From positions 1-36,165 of the forward strand of contig JBFHIJ010000029.1 of assembly GCA_041596515.1 (NCBI GenBank): 36,165 nucleotides of DNA, in the 5' to 3' direction. The position numbers and the translations under genes are program-made. Below the pieces are notes generated by a model that worked only from the letters and a program-made list of their open reading frames with translations, did not search any database and had not been told where the DNA came from. How positions within the stretch are numbered: the stretch's first letter is position 1; each line of letters opens with the position of its first letter. The stretch is from JBFHIJ01 sp041596515 (lineage in GTDB: Bacteria > Bacteroidota > Ignavibacteria > Kapaibacteriales > UBA2268). This document shows positions 8,501-15,240 of this stretch, piece after piece.

Positions 8501-8811
8501 GTAAGTTGCCGAAAGAAGCCCACGAACTTCTCTTTGCAGTTAAGGTCAGGATAGTTGCTCAATTTACAGGTTTTACCAGAATTATTTTCAAACCTAATAG
8601 AATTATTTGCGAATTTCCATCTCAGGAAGACGAGAAATTTTATAATTTTGCATTTCCGATTATCATGGAATTTGTACAAGATCAACCCGGAGCAAATTTA
8701 AAGCAAACAACTAAAAAAATATTTTTAGAGTTTGACATGAATAATAGAGAAACAGCGATAGAAATTCTCTGGAAAATAAAACGTAATTTAGAATTTGTAG
8801 AGACTGAATAA
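5536..8811 (+). CDS. mfd: Transcription-repair coupling factor Mfd
   Basis: Mfd is the ATP-dependent translocase that removes RNA polymerase stalled at lesions and recruits UvrA. Counting from ATG 5536 it has 1091 residues. In order: a UvrB-like N-terminal region, the RNA-polymerase interacting (CarD-like) domain near 400-480 (LNPGDFVVHEDKGVAKF), a RecG-type SF2 motor with Walker A GDVGFGKT (557-564), DEEH (658-661), TATPIPRTL, and the GRVGRANKQAYCY motif VI, then a C-terminal TRCF domain (FELYKKMYSLRT). The frame is open back to 5491 inside hflX, but the ATGs at 5536 or 5542, just after the hflX stop, are the sensible starts. tsaB follows two bases after its stop. Confidence 0.95.
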   Translation: MGMFQDLISKIKSLKSVKEISSKIDSGNSLDIKLNANSSTAFFLSALSELSKKQFFIVTKDYDSAERWYNDLKLSMEDEQIAFLSKPKKNIKFEAEDADSHYGWLVDGLRKISENKKSIAIIEESIFDLEIPIQQDITGNKKTIKKDQNLDFDDFVKSNILNGFNRKDFVEQEGDIAIRGGIVDIFPIGWSNPLRIEFWGNDIESIREFDVLSQRSIKEHKDLSYIANVFHKSNLGDTCSILEYISKDNIIVLDEKDSLEIDTNHLFDSRIVIGLSYIGKSDYSFTTKSQPAFASSVKAICQNLREYSLLGYDLFLSADGFNALNRLKDLVTNSLENDDLEDSNLDSAEKTLEKIHWSDTTPAYGFVSDDFKLVCYTEHQLFDRMRAKANLRNNKKGITLKELKQLNPGDFVVHEDKGVAKFQGFETVKLGDSLQDCAKLMFAGNDILYVHLNYINKIQKYSAGEGHMPILSKLGGTEWIRKKQRTKKKLKDIARELIKLYAERKMQPGYAFEADNVWQKEFEASFMYEDTPDQASATDDFKRDMENSTPMDRLVCGDVGFGKTEIAIRAAFKAVQSGKQVAVLVPTTILAQQHHMTFKDRLNRYPINSDVISRFRTKKEQTAILEKLEMGGVDILIGTHRILSKDIQFKNLGLIIIDEEHRFGVAAKEKLRQMKSTIDTLTLTATPIPRTLNFSLMGARDLSIIETPPRNRIPVDTQIIEWEADPIKEAIKKELDRGGQVFFVNDKVQDLEKLMLDIKSLMPEVKIAMAHGQMKTSELESVMQKFISGKFDVLLATKIIESGIDIPNANTMLINKAQNFGLAELYQLRGRVGRANKQAYCYLIIPQIKKLPQKALQRLQAIEEFTDLGSGFKLAMKDMEIRGAGNLLGAEQSGFIIDMGFELFHKILDEAVAELKDQEFKDFFAKDDDHSKTEFLNDDIAIELNSDALLPETYVRRDTDRFELYKKMYSLRTYAELEQLTKELEDKYGKLPKEAHELLFAVKVRIVAQFTGFTRIIFKPNRIICEFPSQEDEKFYNFAFPIIMEFVQDQPGANLKQTTKKIFLEFDMNNRETAIEILWKIKRNLEFVETE

Positions 8812-8813
8812 CT

Positions 8814-9479
8814 ATGAGTAAAGAATATATTTTATCTATAGAAACAAGTGGTGCAATACTTGGAATTGGAATTTCGGATTTGGCACACCCTATTGCAAAA
8901 GTAGAATATTTTTTGCCCAATTTGCATGATAGACTATTAGCAAAAACTGTAAAATCCGTTATGGATGATTTAAATATATCATTTGAGTCAATCAAAGCCA
9001 TTGCCATTTCTGCCGGTCCCGGCTCATTTACAGGATTGCGAATTGGATTAGCATTTGCTAAAGCTATATGCTTTGATGATACTATTAAATTTATACCAGT
9101 GCCTGTATTAGATGCGTTCGCTTTATCTGCTTCGCATTATCTTACTACTCTCAATTGCAATAAGATAATAGCGTCTGTCCCCTCACATAAAAATCTGTTG
9201 TATTACCGAGTATATGACCAAGACTTAAATCCGCAGGGTGAAATAATCATGGATGAAAAAGAAAATTTCCATACTATGGATTTCAATAATACCATATTAG
9301 TTGGAAATTTTGAGCCGTTTGCTTCAGATTATTCATCCATTAATGCTTTAAATAGCTTAAATATAAGCAATGTAATGGAATTTGCTAATTTACAGTATCA
9401 AAATAATACTTTTACAAATCCTGTTGATTTTATACCAATTTATGTACAAGATTTTGTACCTAAAGGGTATAAACAATAA
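8814..9479 (+). CDS. tsaB: tRNA threonylcarbamoyladenosine biosynthesis protein TsaB
   Basis: TsaB is the pseudo-kinase scaffold that pairs with TsaD in making the t6A37 base of ANN-decoding tRNAs. The 221-residue protein has the ASKHA-fold start LSIETSGAILGIGISD and the hallmark AGPGSFTGLRIGLAFAKA at about 66-83. The C-terminal half is poorly conserved, as usual in the family. It is the last gene of the hflX-mfd-tsaB cluster, two bases after mfd; no tsaD or tsaE lies in the window. Confidence 0.92.
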   Translation: MSKEYILSIETSGAILGIGISDLAHPIAKVEYFLPNLHDRLLAKTVKSVMDDLNISFESIKAIAISAGPGSFTGLRIGLAFAKAICFDDTIKFIPVPVLDAFALSASHYLTTLNCNKIIASVPSHKNLLYYRVYDQDLNPQGEIIMDEKENFHTMDFNNTILVGNFEPFASDYSSINALNSLNISNVMEFANLQYQNNTFTNPVDFIPIYVQDFVPKGYKQ

Positions 9480-9529
9480 TCTTTTACCATATTATAAATA
9501 TATTATTATGTTAATATAATATTTCTCTT

Positions 9530-9537
9530 TATATTTG
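9530..9537 (+). promoter_or_regulatory. Candidate Bacteroidota-type -7 box
   Basis: TATATTTG matches the TAnnTTTG consensus of Bacteroidota housekeeping promoters, 37 bases before the ATG of the DUF6588-like gene. A convincing -33 TTTG at the right distance is not seen, so this is suggestive only. Confidence 0.3.
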
Positions 9538-9574
9538 AACTTTGTTTTATTTACATATTACAAGGTACTAGTTT

Positions 9575-10603
9575 ATGAAGAGAAATAGTTTCCTTCTTTT
9601 TGCTGCCTTAATATTTATATCAGGATTTAAAGTATTTGCTGCAGAATCTGATAATATTGAAATCAGCAAAAATTTTACATTGATGACCTCCAAACAAATG
9701 CAAGGTTACTTCAAGCCACTGTTCACAACTCTTGAACAAGGATTAAATTCTAATCTTTTCACTCATGCCAAATATGAGAGAAAATGGTCTTTTGCATTTA
9801 ATATTAGTGGCGGATTCAATTTTATTCCGGGTTCTCAAGATACTTATGAAGCTGAATTACCTGTAGGTTTTTCAGATCAATCGTTGGCACTAACAGCCAC
9901 GCCGGACGGTACAAGAAATGTGAATACGAGAATTAAGCAACCAACTGTATTCGGAGGTGCTTCAACTACAGTTTTTGCAACTCCTCAAAGACAAACATAT
10001 CCTGATTCAATGAATAAAAGTATTTCATTTGTAGAAGGAAATGATATTGGTACTATGCTAAATATGCCAGCGGCTCAGTTTATCGTTGGATTTCCAACTC
10101 AGACCCAATTAAGATTTAGATTCTTTATGGTGCCTATACAAGAAAAAAATATGTCTTATTATAGCATTATTCTTAATCAACGCTTGGATGACTTTGTCAA
10201 CTTATTTGGAGAAGATTCTACTATGGGTTTGTCATTTCATGGTGCTTACCACAGTATGAAAAGAGATCCGGGAATTGATATCTCATCTTGGGCAGTTGGT
10301 TTCCACTTTAGTAAGGAATTTGAATTCGGTTTGACTGCTTATAGTGCTGTCCAATTAGAAGGCATGTCAGGTGAATTTGTTGCTCTAAGAACCGGCTCTG
10401 CTGCTGAATTGATAGACTCTCCTTACGAAGAGCTTCGCAACTCTGAAGTTCCAATATTATTTGACGTAGAAAGTTTTAATAGCTATAGATTATTGGTAGG
10501 TGCGTCATACAAATTAGGATTTTTAGAAATTAATACTGATTTTGCATTAGCTTCCCAACCAACGTGGAACATGGGGATTACATTTTGGTTTGGTCAGTGG
10601 TAA
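9575..10603 (+). CDS. DUF6588-like outer-membrane protein
   Basis: The 342-residue protein has a Sec signal peptide (MKRNS, hydrophobic FLLFAALIFISGF, cleavage near VFAA). The mature sequence begins with a helix (MTSKQMQGYFKPLFTTLEQGLNS) followed by NLFTHAKYERKWSFAFNISGGFNFIPGS, the arrangement of the DUF6588 family: a helix then beta strands alternating hydrophobic and polar residues, ending in an aromatic WNMGITFWFGQW strand typical of outer-membrane beta barrels. The function is unknown. It is followed after 19 bases by a lipoprotein gene with which it probably shares a transcript. Confidence 0.72.
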   Translation: MKRNSFLLFAALIFISGFKVFAAESDNIEISKNFTLMTSKQMQGYFKPLFTTLEQGLNSNLFTHAKYERKWSFAFNISGGFNFIPGSQDTYEAELPVGFSDQSLALTATPDGTRNVNTRIKQPTVFGGASTTVFATPQRQTYPDSMNKSISFVEGNDIGTMLNMPAAQFIVGFPTQTQLRFRFFMVPIQEKNMSYYSIILNQRLDDFVNLFGEDSTMGLSFHGAYHSMKRDPGIDISSWAVGFHFSKEFEFGLTAYSAVQLEGMSGEFVALRTGSAAELIDSPYEELRNSEVPILFDVESFNSYRLLVGASYKLGFLEINTDFALASQPTWNMGITFWFGQW

Positions 10604-10622
10604 ACATAAATAGGAGATAAAT

Positions 10623-11237
10623 ATGAAAAAAATATATGCTTTAACGTTTCTTGTAGCTGCTTTTGGCTTTTTATGGTCTTGCGGCTCGGTCGACTCACTT
10701 CAAACTTTTTCATTCCAATATACTATAAACTATGAGGATGTTAGAGAATTCGAAGAAGTTCCTAGTTCAGGATATGATACTACTGACTTGCGAGATTACC
10801 AAGAATATAGAGATAATCAAGATAAGATTCAAAAATCAGAAGTTATCCACTTTGCTTTTTGGATAGAAGATTTAACATATTTGAAAGATAATATGCCTTA
10901 TGATTTTAATCCTGAATACAATATTGATAATAGAGCTATAAGCTTTGAATATGTAAAATTTTGGATTAGATTCGCAGATGATGCAGAGTATAGTGAGCTA
11001 GCGACATTTAAAAATGTAAATGTTGCTGATTACTATCGTAATCCTTATCACATTAATGAAATACCTGATGTAACAAGAGAAAAAGTACTGAATAAGTTTA
11101 AAAATAACCCAATATACTATACAAAATCGGAATACGGCCCCATTACAATTGAAGATAGTGTACATACAGAAAAGATAACAATACCTTATCTCAAATCAAA
11201 GTCAGACGTTGTACTCAGATTTGAAGTAGATTTATAA
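10623..11237 (+). CDS. Lipoprotein of unknown function
   Basis: The 204-residue protein has a type II signal peptide, MKKIYALTFLVAAFGFLWSC, with the lipid-accepting Cys at residue 20 followed by GS, a sequence compatible with outer-membrane sorting. The mature part is acidic and rich in Tyr and Asp, with beta-like stretches, and no family is recognised. A good ribosome site (AGGAG, seven bases before ATG) and a 19-base spacing from the upstream barrel-like protein suggest joint expression and perhaps a complex. A strong terminator follows. Confidence 0.75.
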   Translation: MKKIYALTFLVAAFGFLWSCGSVDSLQTFSFQYTINYEDVREFEEVPSSGYDTTDLRDYQEYRDNQDKIQKSEVIHFAFWIEDLTYLKDNMPYDFNPEYNIDNRAISFEYVKFWIRFADDAEYSELATFKNVNVADYYRNPYHINEIPDVTREKVLNKFKNNPIYYTKSEYGPITIEDSVHTEKITIPYLKSKSDVVLRFEVDL

Positions 11238-11245
11238 GACTTTTT

Positions 11246-11273
11246 AAAAAGCCGGCTACTCAGTCGGCTTTTT
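11246..11273. terminator. Intrinsic terminator
   Basis: AAAAAGCCGGC (11246-11256) pairs with GTCGGCTTTTT (11263-11273), with one G-T pair, and is followed by T residues. It ends the lipoprotein transcript and, being symmetrical, can also serve the convergent methyltransferase, whose stop codon overlaps its edge. Confidence 0.85.
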
Positions 11274-12082
11274 TAGACTTTCTTCTTGACCTTAATAGCA
11301 ATATTATATGCCAAGCAACCATAAGAAATAGCATAATCTGCATGTCCCAAAGCTTTGAATGGAATATTAATATTATGGTGGGATTTCCCCTTGAGGAACG
11401 CTCTGGAAAACACATCCATGTTCAATGCTATAGGCTCTAAAAGCAAGCCAGACCTTTTTATTTTCACTATCTCGTAATTTCCTCCAAAATCAGACTTGTC
11501 GAGCATCTGAGTCAGTTCCTTGAGGCTGTAGTGAAAGTGCCTTTCTTTATGAGCTGAATTAAGTTCTTTAGGAATTTTACCTTCTTTTAATAATCGTACA
11601 AATTTATACAACACTTTATATACTGGCATCAAATATTCCTGAAGGAAAAATCCATAGTTGTATGGGTCTAAAAAGCCAAACAAGCTTTTGTGAGGAGTAG
11701 AGATAATAATCTCGCCACCGGGCTTTAATACTCTAAAAAGTTCTGAGAGAGATTTTATTTTATCTTGGGTGTGCTCTAAAACATCTGTAAATATGATGCT
11801 GTCAAAGAAGTTGTTTTCAAAACTAAGATTTTCTAAGTATTCGACTCTAAAGTTATGTTCCGGGTACATCTCATTTGCTTGAGTTATATGTTGCTCATTA
11901 ATGTCAATTCCCCATGTTTCCTGAGCTTTTTTAGCATAGTGACAAGTCATATACCCATAACTGCATCCTGCATCTAACAGGCGTATATTATCATTTTTAA
12001 GCCAATTAAATGCAAGTTTTGACCGCCCCTGCAATTTATGCTCAACAAATAAATTTTTTTTGATTATCTTAGTCTGAACCAT
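11273..12082 (-). CDS. Class I SAM-dependent methyltransferase
   Basis: This is a Rossmann-fold methyltransferase of the UbiE/Methyltransf_11 type. Motif I is IRLLDAGCSYGYMTCHYAK, followed by the acidic ribose-binding WGIDINE, motif post-II DSIIFTDVLEHTQ, and the LFRVLKPGGEIIISTPH segment. The substrate cannot be read from sequence; the long C-terminal part (FLDPYNYGFFLQEY, then HFHYSLKELTQML) resembles methyltransferases acting on lipids or glycans, which fits the polymerase/ligase-like gene diverging from it. The frame extends to an ATG at 12115, but the ATG at 12082 is preferred because a TAnnTTTG-type box (12120-12113) would otherwise overlap the start. Confidence 0.85.
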   Translation of the reverse strand: MVQTKIIKKNLFVEHKLQGRSKLAFNWLKNDNIRLLDAGCSYGYMTCHYAKKAQETWGIDINEQHITQANEMYPEHNFRVEYLENLSFENNFFDSIIFTDVLEHTQDKIKSLSELFRVLKPGGEIIISTPHKSLFGFLDPYNYGFFLQEYLMPVYKVLYKFVRLLKEGKIPKELNSAHKERHFHYSLKELTQMLDKSDFGGNYEIVKIKRSGLLLEPIALNMDVFSRAFLKGKSHHNINIPFKALGHADYAISYGCLAYNIAIKVKKKV

Positions 12083-12112
12083 AATGTTCCAATGGAATAT
12101 AATATATAGAGA

Positions 12113-12120
12113 CAAAAATA
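12113..12120 (-). promoter_or_regulatory. Candidate -7 box for the methyltransferase
   Basis: On the minus strand the bases read TATTTTTG, matching TAnnTTTG, about 31 bases before the preferred ATG at 12082. The -33 element is not clear. Confidence 0.3.
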
Positions 12121-12146
12121 CTATTTTTCTATGAAACTTTGATACT

Positions 12147-13607
12147 ATGCTTACATTTTTATTTATTCTTGCATTCTTATCTTACTTTACCAACTCATGG
12201 CAGCTGTTTTCCTTTTTAGGATATGGCGTCCCATCGATAGATATAGCTCTGATTTTAATCTATTTATATATTATAAAAGATTTGCTTTGGGCAGGAAAAG
12301 CACTTAAAGTTCGACTAAATTATCCGATAATATTTTATTTTATGTTTTTAGGAGCTTGCATCCTATCCGGTGTGGCGGTGCTGTTTTCTAACGATCCTTC
12401 TATGATGGGACAGTACATCAAAACAACACTACATTTTCTATTCTTAGCATTTATTGCCATTATTGGCTTTTCCTATAAAATAGATACAGAGGTATGGACT
12501 AAGGTAATAAGAGCTTGGCTTATTGCATCTATATTTGTAAATATATTCGGAGTATACCAAATAGTAGCAAGAGCATTTGAGTTACCTTTTGCATGGTTGG
12601 ATTATAACAACGTCAATATGTTAGGTAGAGGAAATCTCAGCAGCATTGACGAAGTATCTCAGCTCAGTTTGAAATTTCAAAACTTTTACCGTGCTACATC
12701 CATATTGCCTGAACCATCAGCTTTAGCAGCATTCAATATTTTGATACAGATATTTATTATCGTACCTTTTATACAACGTAGCAAAGCATTTATAAAATCA
12801 AAATTTTTGGTTGCCTTGATTTTTATTAGTTCTTTAGTTGCATTGTTTCTTACGTTCTCTCTGACTGGTGTCTTAGGTTTAGCAATGGTACTCATATCTC
12901 TTTTTATATTTGAGAAAAGAATCAAACTTAAAGCAGTTTTGTCGATATTTGCCATATCAGTTGTTTTGATTATTGTAACGGACTCCGTAGTAGAGTCATA
13001 CTCAAACATAAGTGTGCTTAAGTTATTTGGCAATAGGATTACCGGTATAGTTTCTGAACGAGAAGGCAGACGCGGTGGAATGTCAGGCGAATCATTTGGC
13101 ACTAGAGTTGAATCCGCTGAGCAAAGTTTAGATATATGGTACAGACATCCCGTGTTAGGAATAGGTATGGGACTGACAGATTATGATAAAAAAGCAGATA
13201 TTGGATTTGCAGATTTTGGAATTTTATCAGCATTGTCTGAAACCGGATTACTGGGAGGTTTTTCTTTTTTGGCTTTGTTTGCTTCGTTATTTGTTATTAC
13301 ATTCAAAATGATGAAATACAGACTTAATCATAAACTATCAGAAGATGAAGACAGACTCTTTGGTATATCGTTTTATCTTATTCTACAGCTTTTTTTGATA
13401 AATTTTATTGTTAGTAATAACATTGTAAATATGGCTTTATGGCTCCCGATAACGATTGTTTTTTCAATGGTTGACAAGTACGAAGAAAAAACAGATAATA
13501 AAGCATATATTATTCCGTTTGTTAGGACATCTATGAAAATATCTTTTGATTATTTATTAAATCATAATTCTAAGCATCTTAACTCAAAAATCAACAATAA
13601 AGACTAA
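12147..13607 (+). CDS. O-antigen ligase / Wzy-like membrane protein
   Basis: The 486-residue protein is mostly transmembrane, with roughly ten hydrophobic helices and a large loop between about residues 270 and 350. The family signature is in that region and before it: ILPEPSALAAFN in the middle and the HPVLGIGMGLTDYDK motif after the loop, both usual in Wzy_C (O-antigen ligase/polymerase) proteins. Such proteins link or polymerise lipid-carried glycans on the periplasmic face. No glycosyltransferases lie nearby. It begins a run of three plus-strand genes and is followed after only six bases by the chemoreceptor-like gene. The exact reaction (WaaL ligase or Wzy polymerase) cannot be decided. 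Confidence 0.82.
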   Translation: MLTFLFILAFLSYFTNSWQLFSFLGYGVPSIDIALILIYLYIIKDLLWAGKALKVRLNYPIIFYFMFLGACILSGVAVLFSNDPSMMGQYIKTTLHFLFLAFIAIIGFSYKIDTEVWTKVIRAWLIASIFVNIFGVYQIVARAFELPFAWLDYNNVNMLGRGNLSSIDEVSQLSLKFQNFYRATSILPEPSALAAFNILIQIFIIVPFIQRSKAFIKSKFLVALIFISSLVALFLTFSLTGVLGLAMVLISLFIFEKRIKLKAVLSIFAISVVLIIVTDSVVESYSNISVLKLFGNRITGIVSEREGRRGGMSGESFGTRVESAEQSLDIWYRHPVLGIGMGLTDYDKKADIGFADFGILSALSETGLLGGFSFLALFASLFVITFKMMKYRLNHKLSEDEDRLFGISFYLILQLFLINFIVSNNIVNMALWLPITIVFSMVDKYEEKTDNKAYIIPFVRTSMKISFDYLLNHNSKHLNSKINNKD

Positions 13608-13613
13608 AAAGTT

Positions 13614-14393
13614 ATGGCAGATCTTTTTGCAACTTACAGTAAAAATATTTCTACTATCTTCTCGATAGGTGTAGATGTCTTAAATGGCTCACGTGCATTA
13701 AAAAACATAAGCTTAGATTTAAAATTATTAGCAATTAACGGTATAGTGCAAGCAGCAAAGATAGGAACAAATCAAGGGCAATCTTTGATTACTTTATCTG
13801 GTTTTCTATCTGACTTACCAGTGCAGATTGCTCCTGAGCTTAAAGAATTAGAGTATATTTCAAGTAACTTAGCAAGTGAAATTACAATGTCTTCTATATT
13901 TGTAAAAAAATTCTTACAGTATACTTTAACTCTCTCAAAATATATTGATTTAATACTCAAACCTCTAAAAACTAGTTACTCTTCCAGTGATTTTAATCTT
14001 ATAAGTGTTCGTGAATTAGAAAGATTACACCGTCACGAAGTCTTTACGCGAGTAAAAAGTAGTGAGCTTGAGAGTTTAAGATACTTTGCAGAAAACAATG
14101 TAATAACTTTGAAAAAAATAAATGAGTTACTATTTGACGGTCACACTTCGTTTATGAGGGCTCGCACTAAAATAGACAATATTACCAGAAATGGTGTAAT
14201 TGCTAACTATATGGGCTCCAATATTCTTATTGAGGCATCTTACCTCTCTGATGATCAAAAAAGCTTTGAGGGCTTAGTAAATAATATTAAAAAAATTATC
14301 AATACCTTAGATGCAAGTTTGTTTACTATCCAAGAGATGATAGTAAAAGGTGATAATACACTGACTCAAATGATAAATCTTAGAAATTCATAA
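13614..14393 (+). CDS. Short soluble protein with a chemoreceptor-like signalling tip
   Basis: The 259-residue protein has no signal peptide, membrane helix or HAMP domain and is predicted all-helical. Residues about 30-72, ISLDLKLLAINGIVQAAKIG followed by TNQGQSLITLSGFLSDLP, line up with the conserved hairpin of methyl-accepting chemotaxis proteins (I..QTNLLALNAAIEAARAGE.G.GFAVVA.EVR.LA), with some key residues changed (Glu of the tip absent, NQGQS in place of E.GRGF). It is therefore a degenerate MCP-like protein rather than a normal receptor. A diiron oxygen-sensor gene starts 16 bases after its stop, and proteins of that kind are known partners of chemoreceptor arrays. Function as the signalling partner is inferred. 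Confidence 0.6.
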   Translation: MADLFATYSKNISTIFSIGVDVLNGSRALKNISLDLKLLAINGIVQAAKIGTNQGQSLITLSGFLSDLPVQIAPELKELEYISSNLASEITMSSIFVKKFLQYTLTLSKYIDLILKPLKTSYSSSDFNLISVRELERLHRHEVFTRVKSSELESLRYFAENNVITLKKINELLFDGHTSFMRARTKIDNITRNGVIANYMGSNILIEASYLSDDQKSFEGLVNNIKKIINTLDASLFTIQEMIVKGDNTLTQMINLRNS

Positions 14394-14408
14394 ATATCGG
14401 ATTTTAAT

Positions 14409-15203
14409 ATGAAAAGCGAAATACTTTTTGAAAAAGGTGAACACAGATGCGTGGTCTTAGGTCGTGACCCAGACAAGAAAGAATCAGTCATCGATACTAA
14501 TGAATATATTATTATCAATGAAGGACAGGCTGTACTTTTAGATCCGGGTGGAATTGAAATCTTTCCACAAGTTTTAGCAGAAATGACAAGACATATTTCT
14601 CCAAATCAAATAAAAGCAATATTTGCTAGTCATCAGGATCCGGATATTGCATCTTCGTTATCTCTTTGGACTGATTTATGCCCTAATGTAAAAGTTTACT
14701 GTCCTTGGATATGGACAAGTTTCCTTGCACATTTTGGAATGGGTAATAAATTAGAATTTACTACAATTCCTGATTATGGAATGGAAATTCCTGTAGGTGA
14801 TACAAAGCATTCTATTTTCTTTGTTCCTGCACATTACTGTCATTCTTCCGGTAATTTTTCAGTTTTTGATCCTGTTTCTGATATTCTATTTACAGGTGAT
14901 ATAGGGGCTGCTCTTTTGCCTGTTGACTACCCTTTATTTGTAAATAATTTTGAAGAACATATTAAATATATGGATAAATTCCACATGCGCTGGATGCCTT
15001 CTAAATCAGCTCTTCAAACTTTTGTGCGCAGAGCCAGAGCTATTAATCCTAGCATTATAGCTCCCCAGCATGGTGCAATATTTAAAGGCGAAAATGTCAA
15101 TAAATTTTTAAACTGGTTAGACAATCTCGAAGTTGGAAGATGGGACTCCGGCGAAGAGGCTGTTGATATTAGTAAAACTGTCTGGATGAAATGGAAAAAA
15201 TAA
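14409..15203 (+). CDS. Diiron metallo-beta-lactamase-fold oxygen sensor (ODP-like)
   Basis: The 264-residue protein is the beta-lactamase-fold half of a flavodiiron protein without the flavodoxin domain, as in ODP proteins, which bind O2 at a diiron site and, in Treponema denticola, feed chemotaxis. Visible metal ligands: H75, D77 and D79 in ASHQDPDIAS (replacing HxExDH of flavodiiron reductases), H145 in AHYCHSSGN, D164 in LFTGDIGAA and H221 in APQHGAIF. It has no signal peptide, so it is cytoplasmic. Because the flavin domain is missing it is unlikely to reduce O2 by itself. It ends the three-gene run and is followed by a strong terminator. The alternative is a generic MBL-fold hydrolase, less likely given the HQDPD motif. 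Confidence 0.82.
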   Translation: MKSEILFEKGEHRCVVLGRDPDKKESVIDTNEYIIINEGQAVLLDPGGIEIFPQVLAEMTRHISPNQIKAIFASHQDPDIASSLSLWTDLCPNVKVYCPWIWTSFLAHFGMGNKLEFTTIPDYGMEIPVGDTKHSIFFVPAHYCHSSGNFSVFDPVSDILFTGDIGAALLPVDYPLFVNNFEEHIKYMDKFHMRWMPSKSALQTFVRRARAINPSIIAPQHGAIFKGENVNKFLNWLDNLEVGRWDSGEEAVDISKTVWMKWKK

Positions 15204-15240
15204 AAAAAGAGGTTAGATTTAAGATCTAACCTCTTTTTTT
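15202..15240. terminator. Bidirectional intrinsic terminator
   Basis: GAGGTTAGAT (15209-15218) pairs with ATCTAACCTC (15224-15233) over 10 bp; flanking A7 and T7 tracts extend the pairing to 17 bp. It sits between the ODP-like gene and argS, whose stop codon lies at its edge, so it serves both strands. Confidence 0.9.

Noticed and set aside
13614..14393. Histidine kinase dimerisation domain instead of chemoreceptor-like protein
   Set aside because: No HisKA phosphoacceptor motif or ATPase domain; the ALNAAIEAARAG-like pattern around residues 39-50 fits chemoreceptors better.
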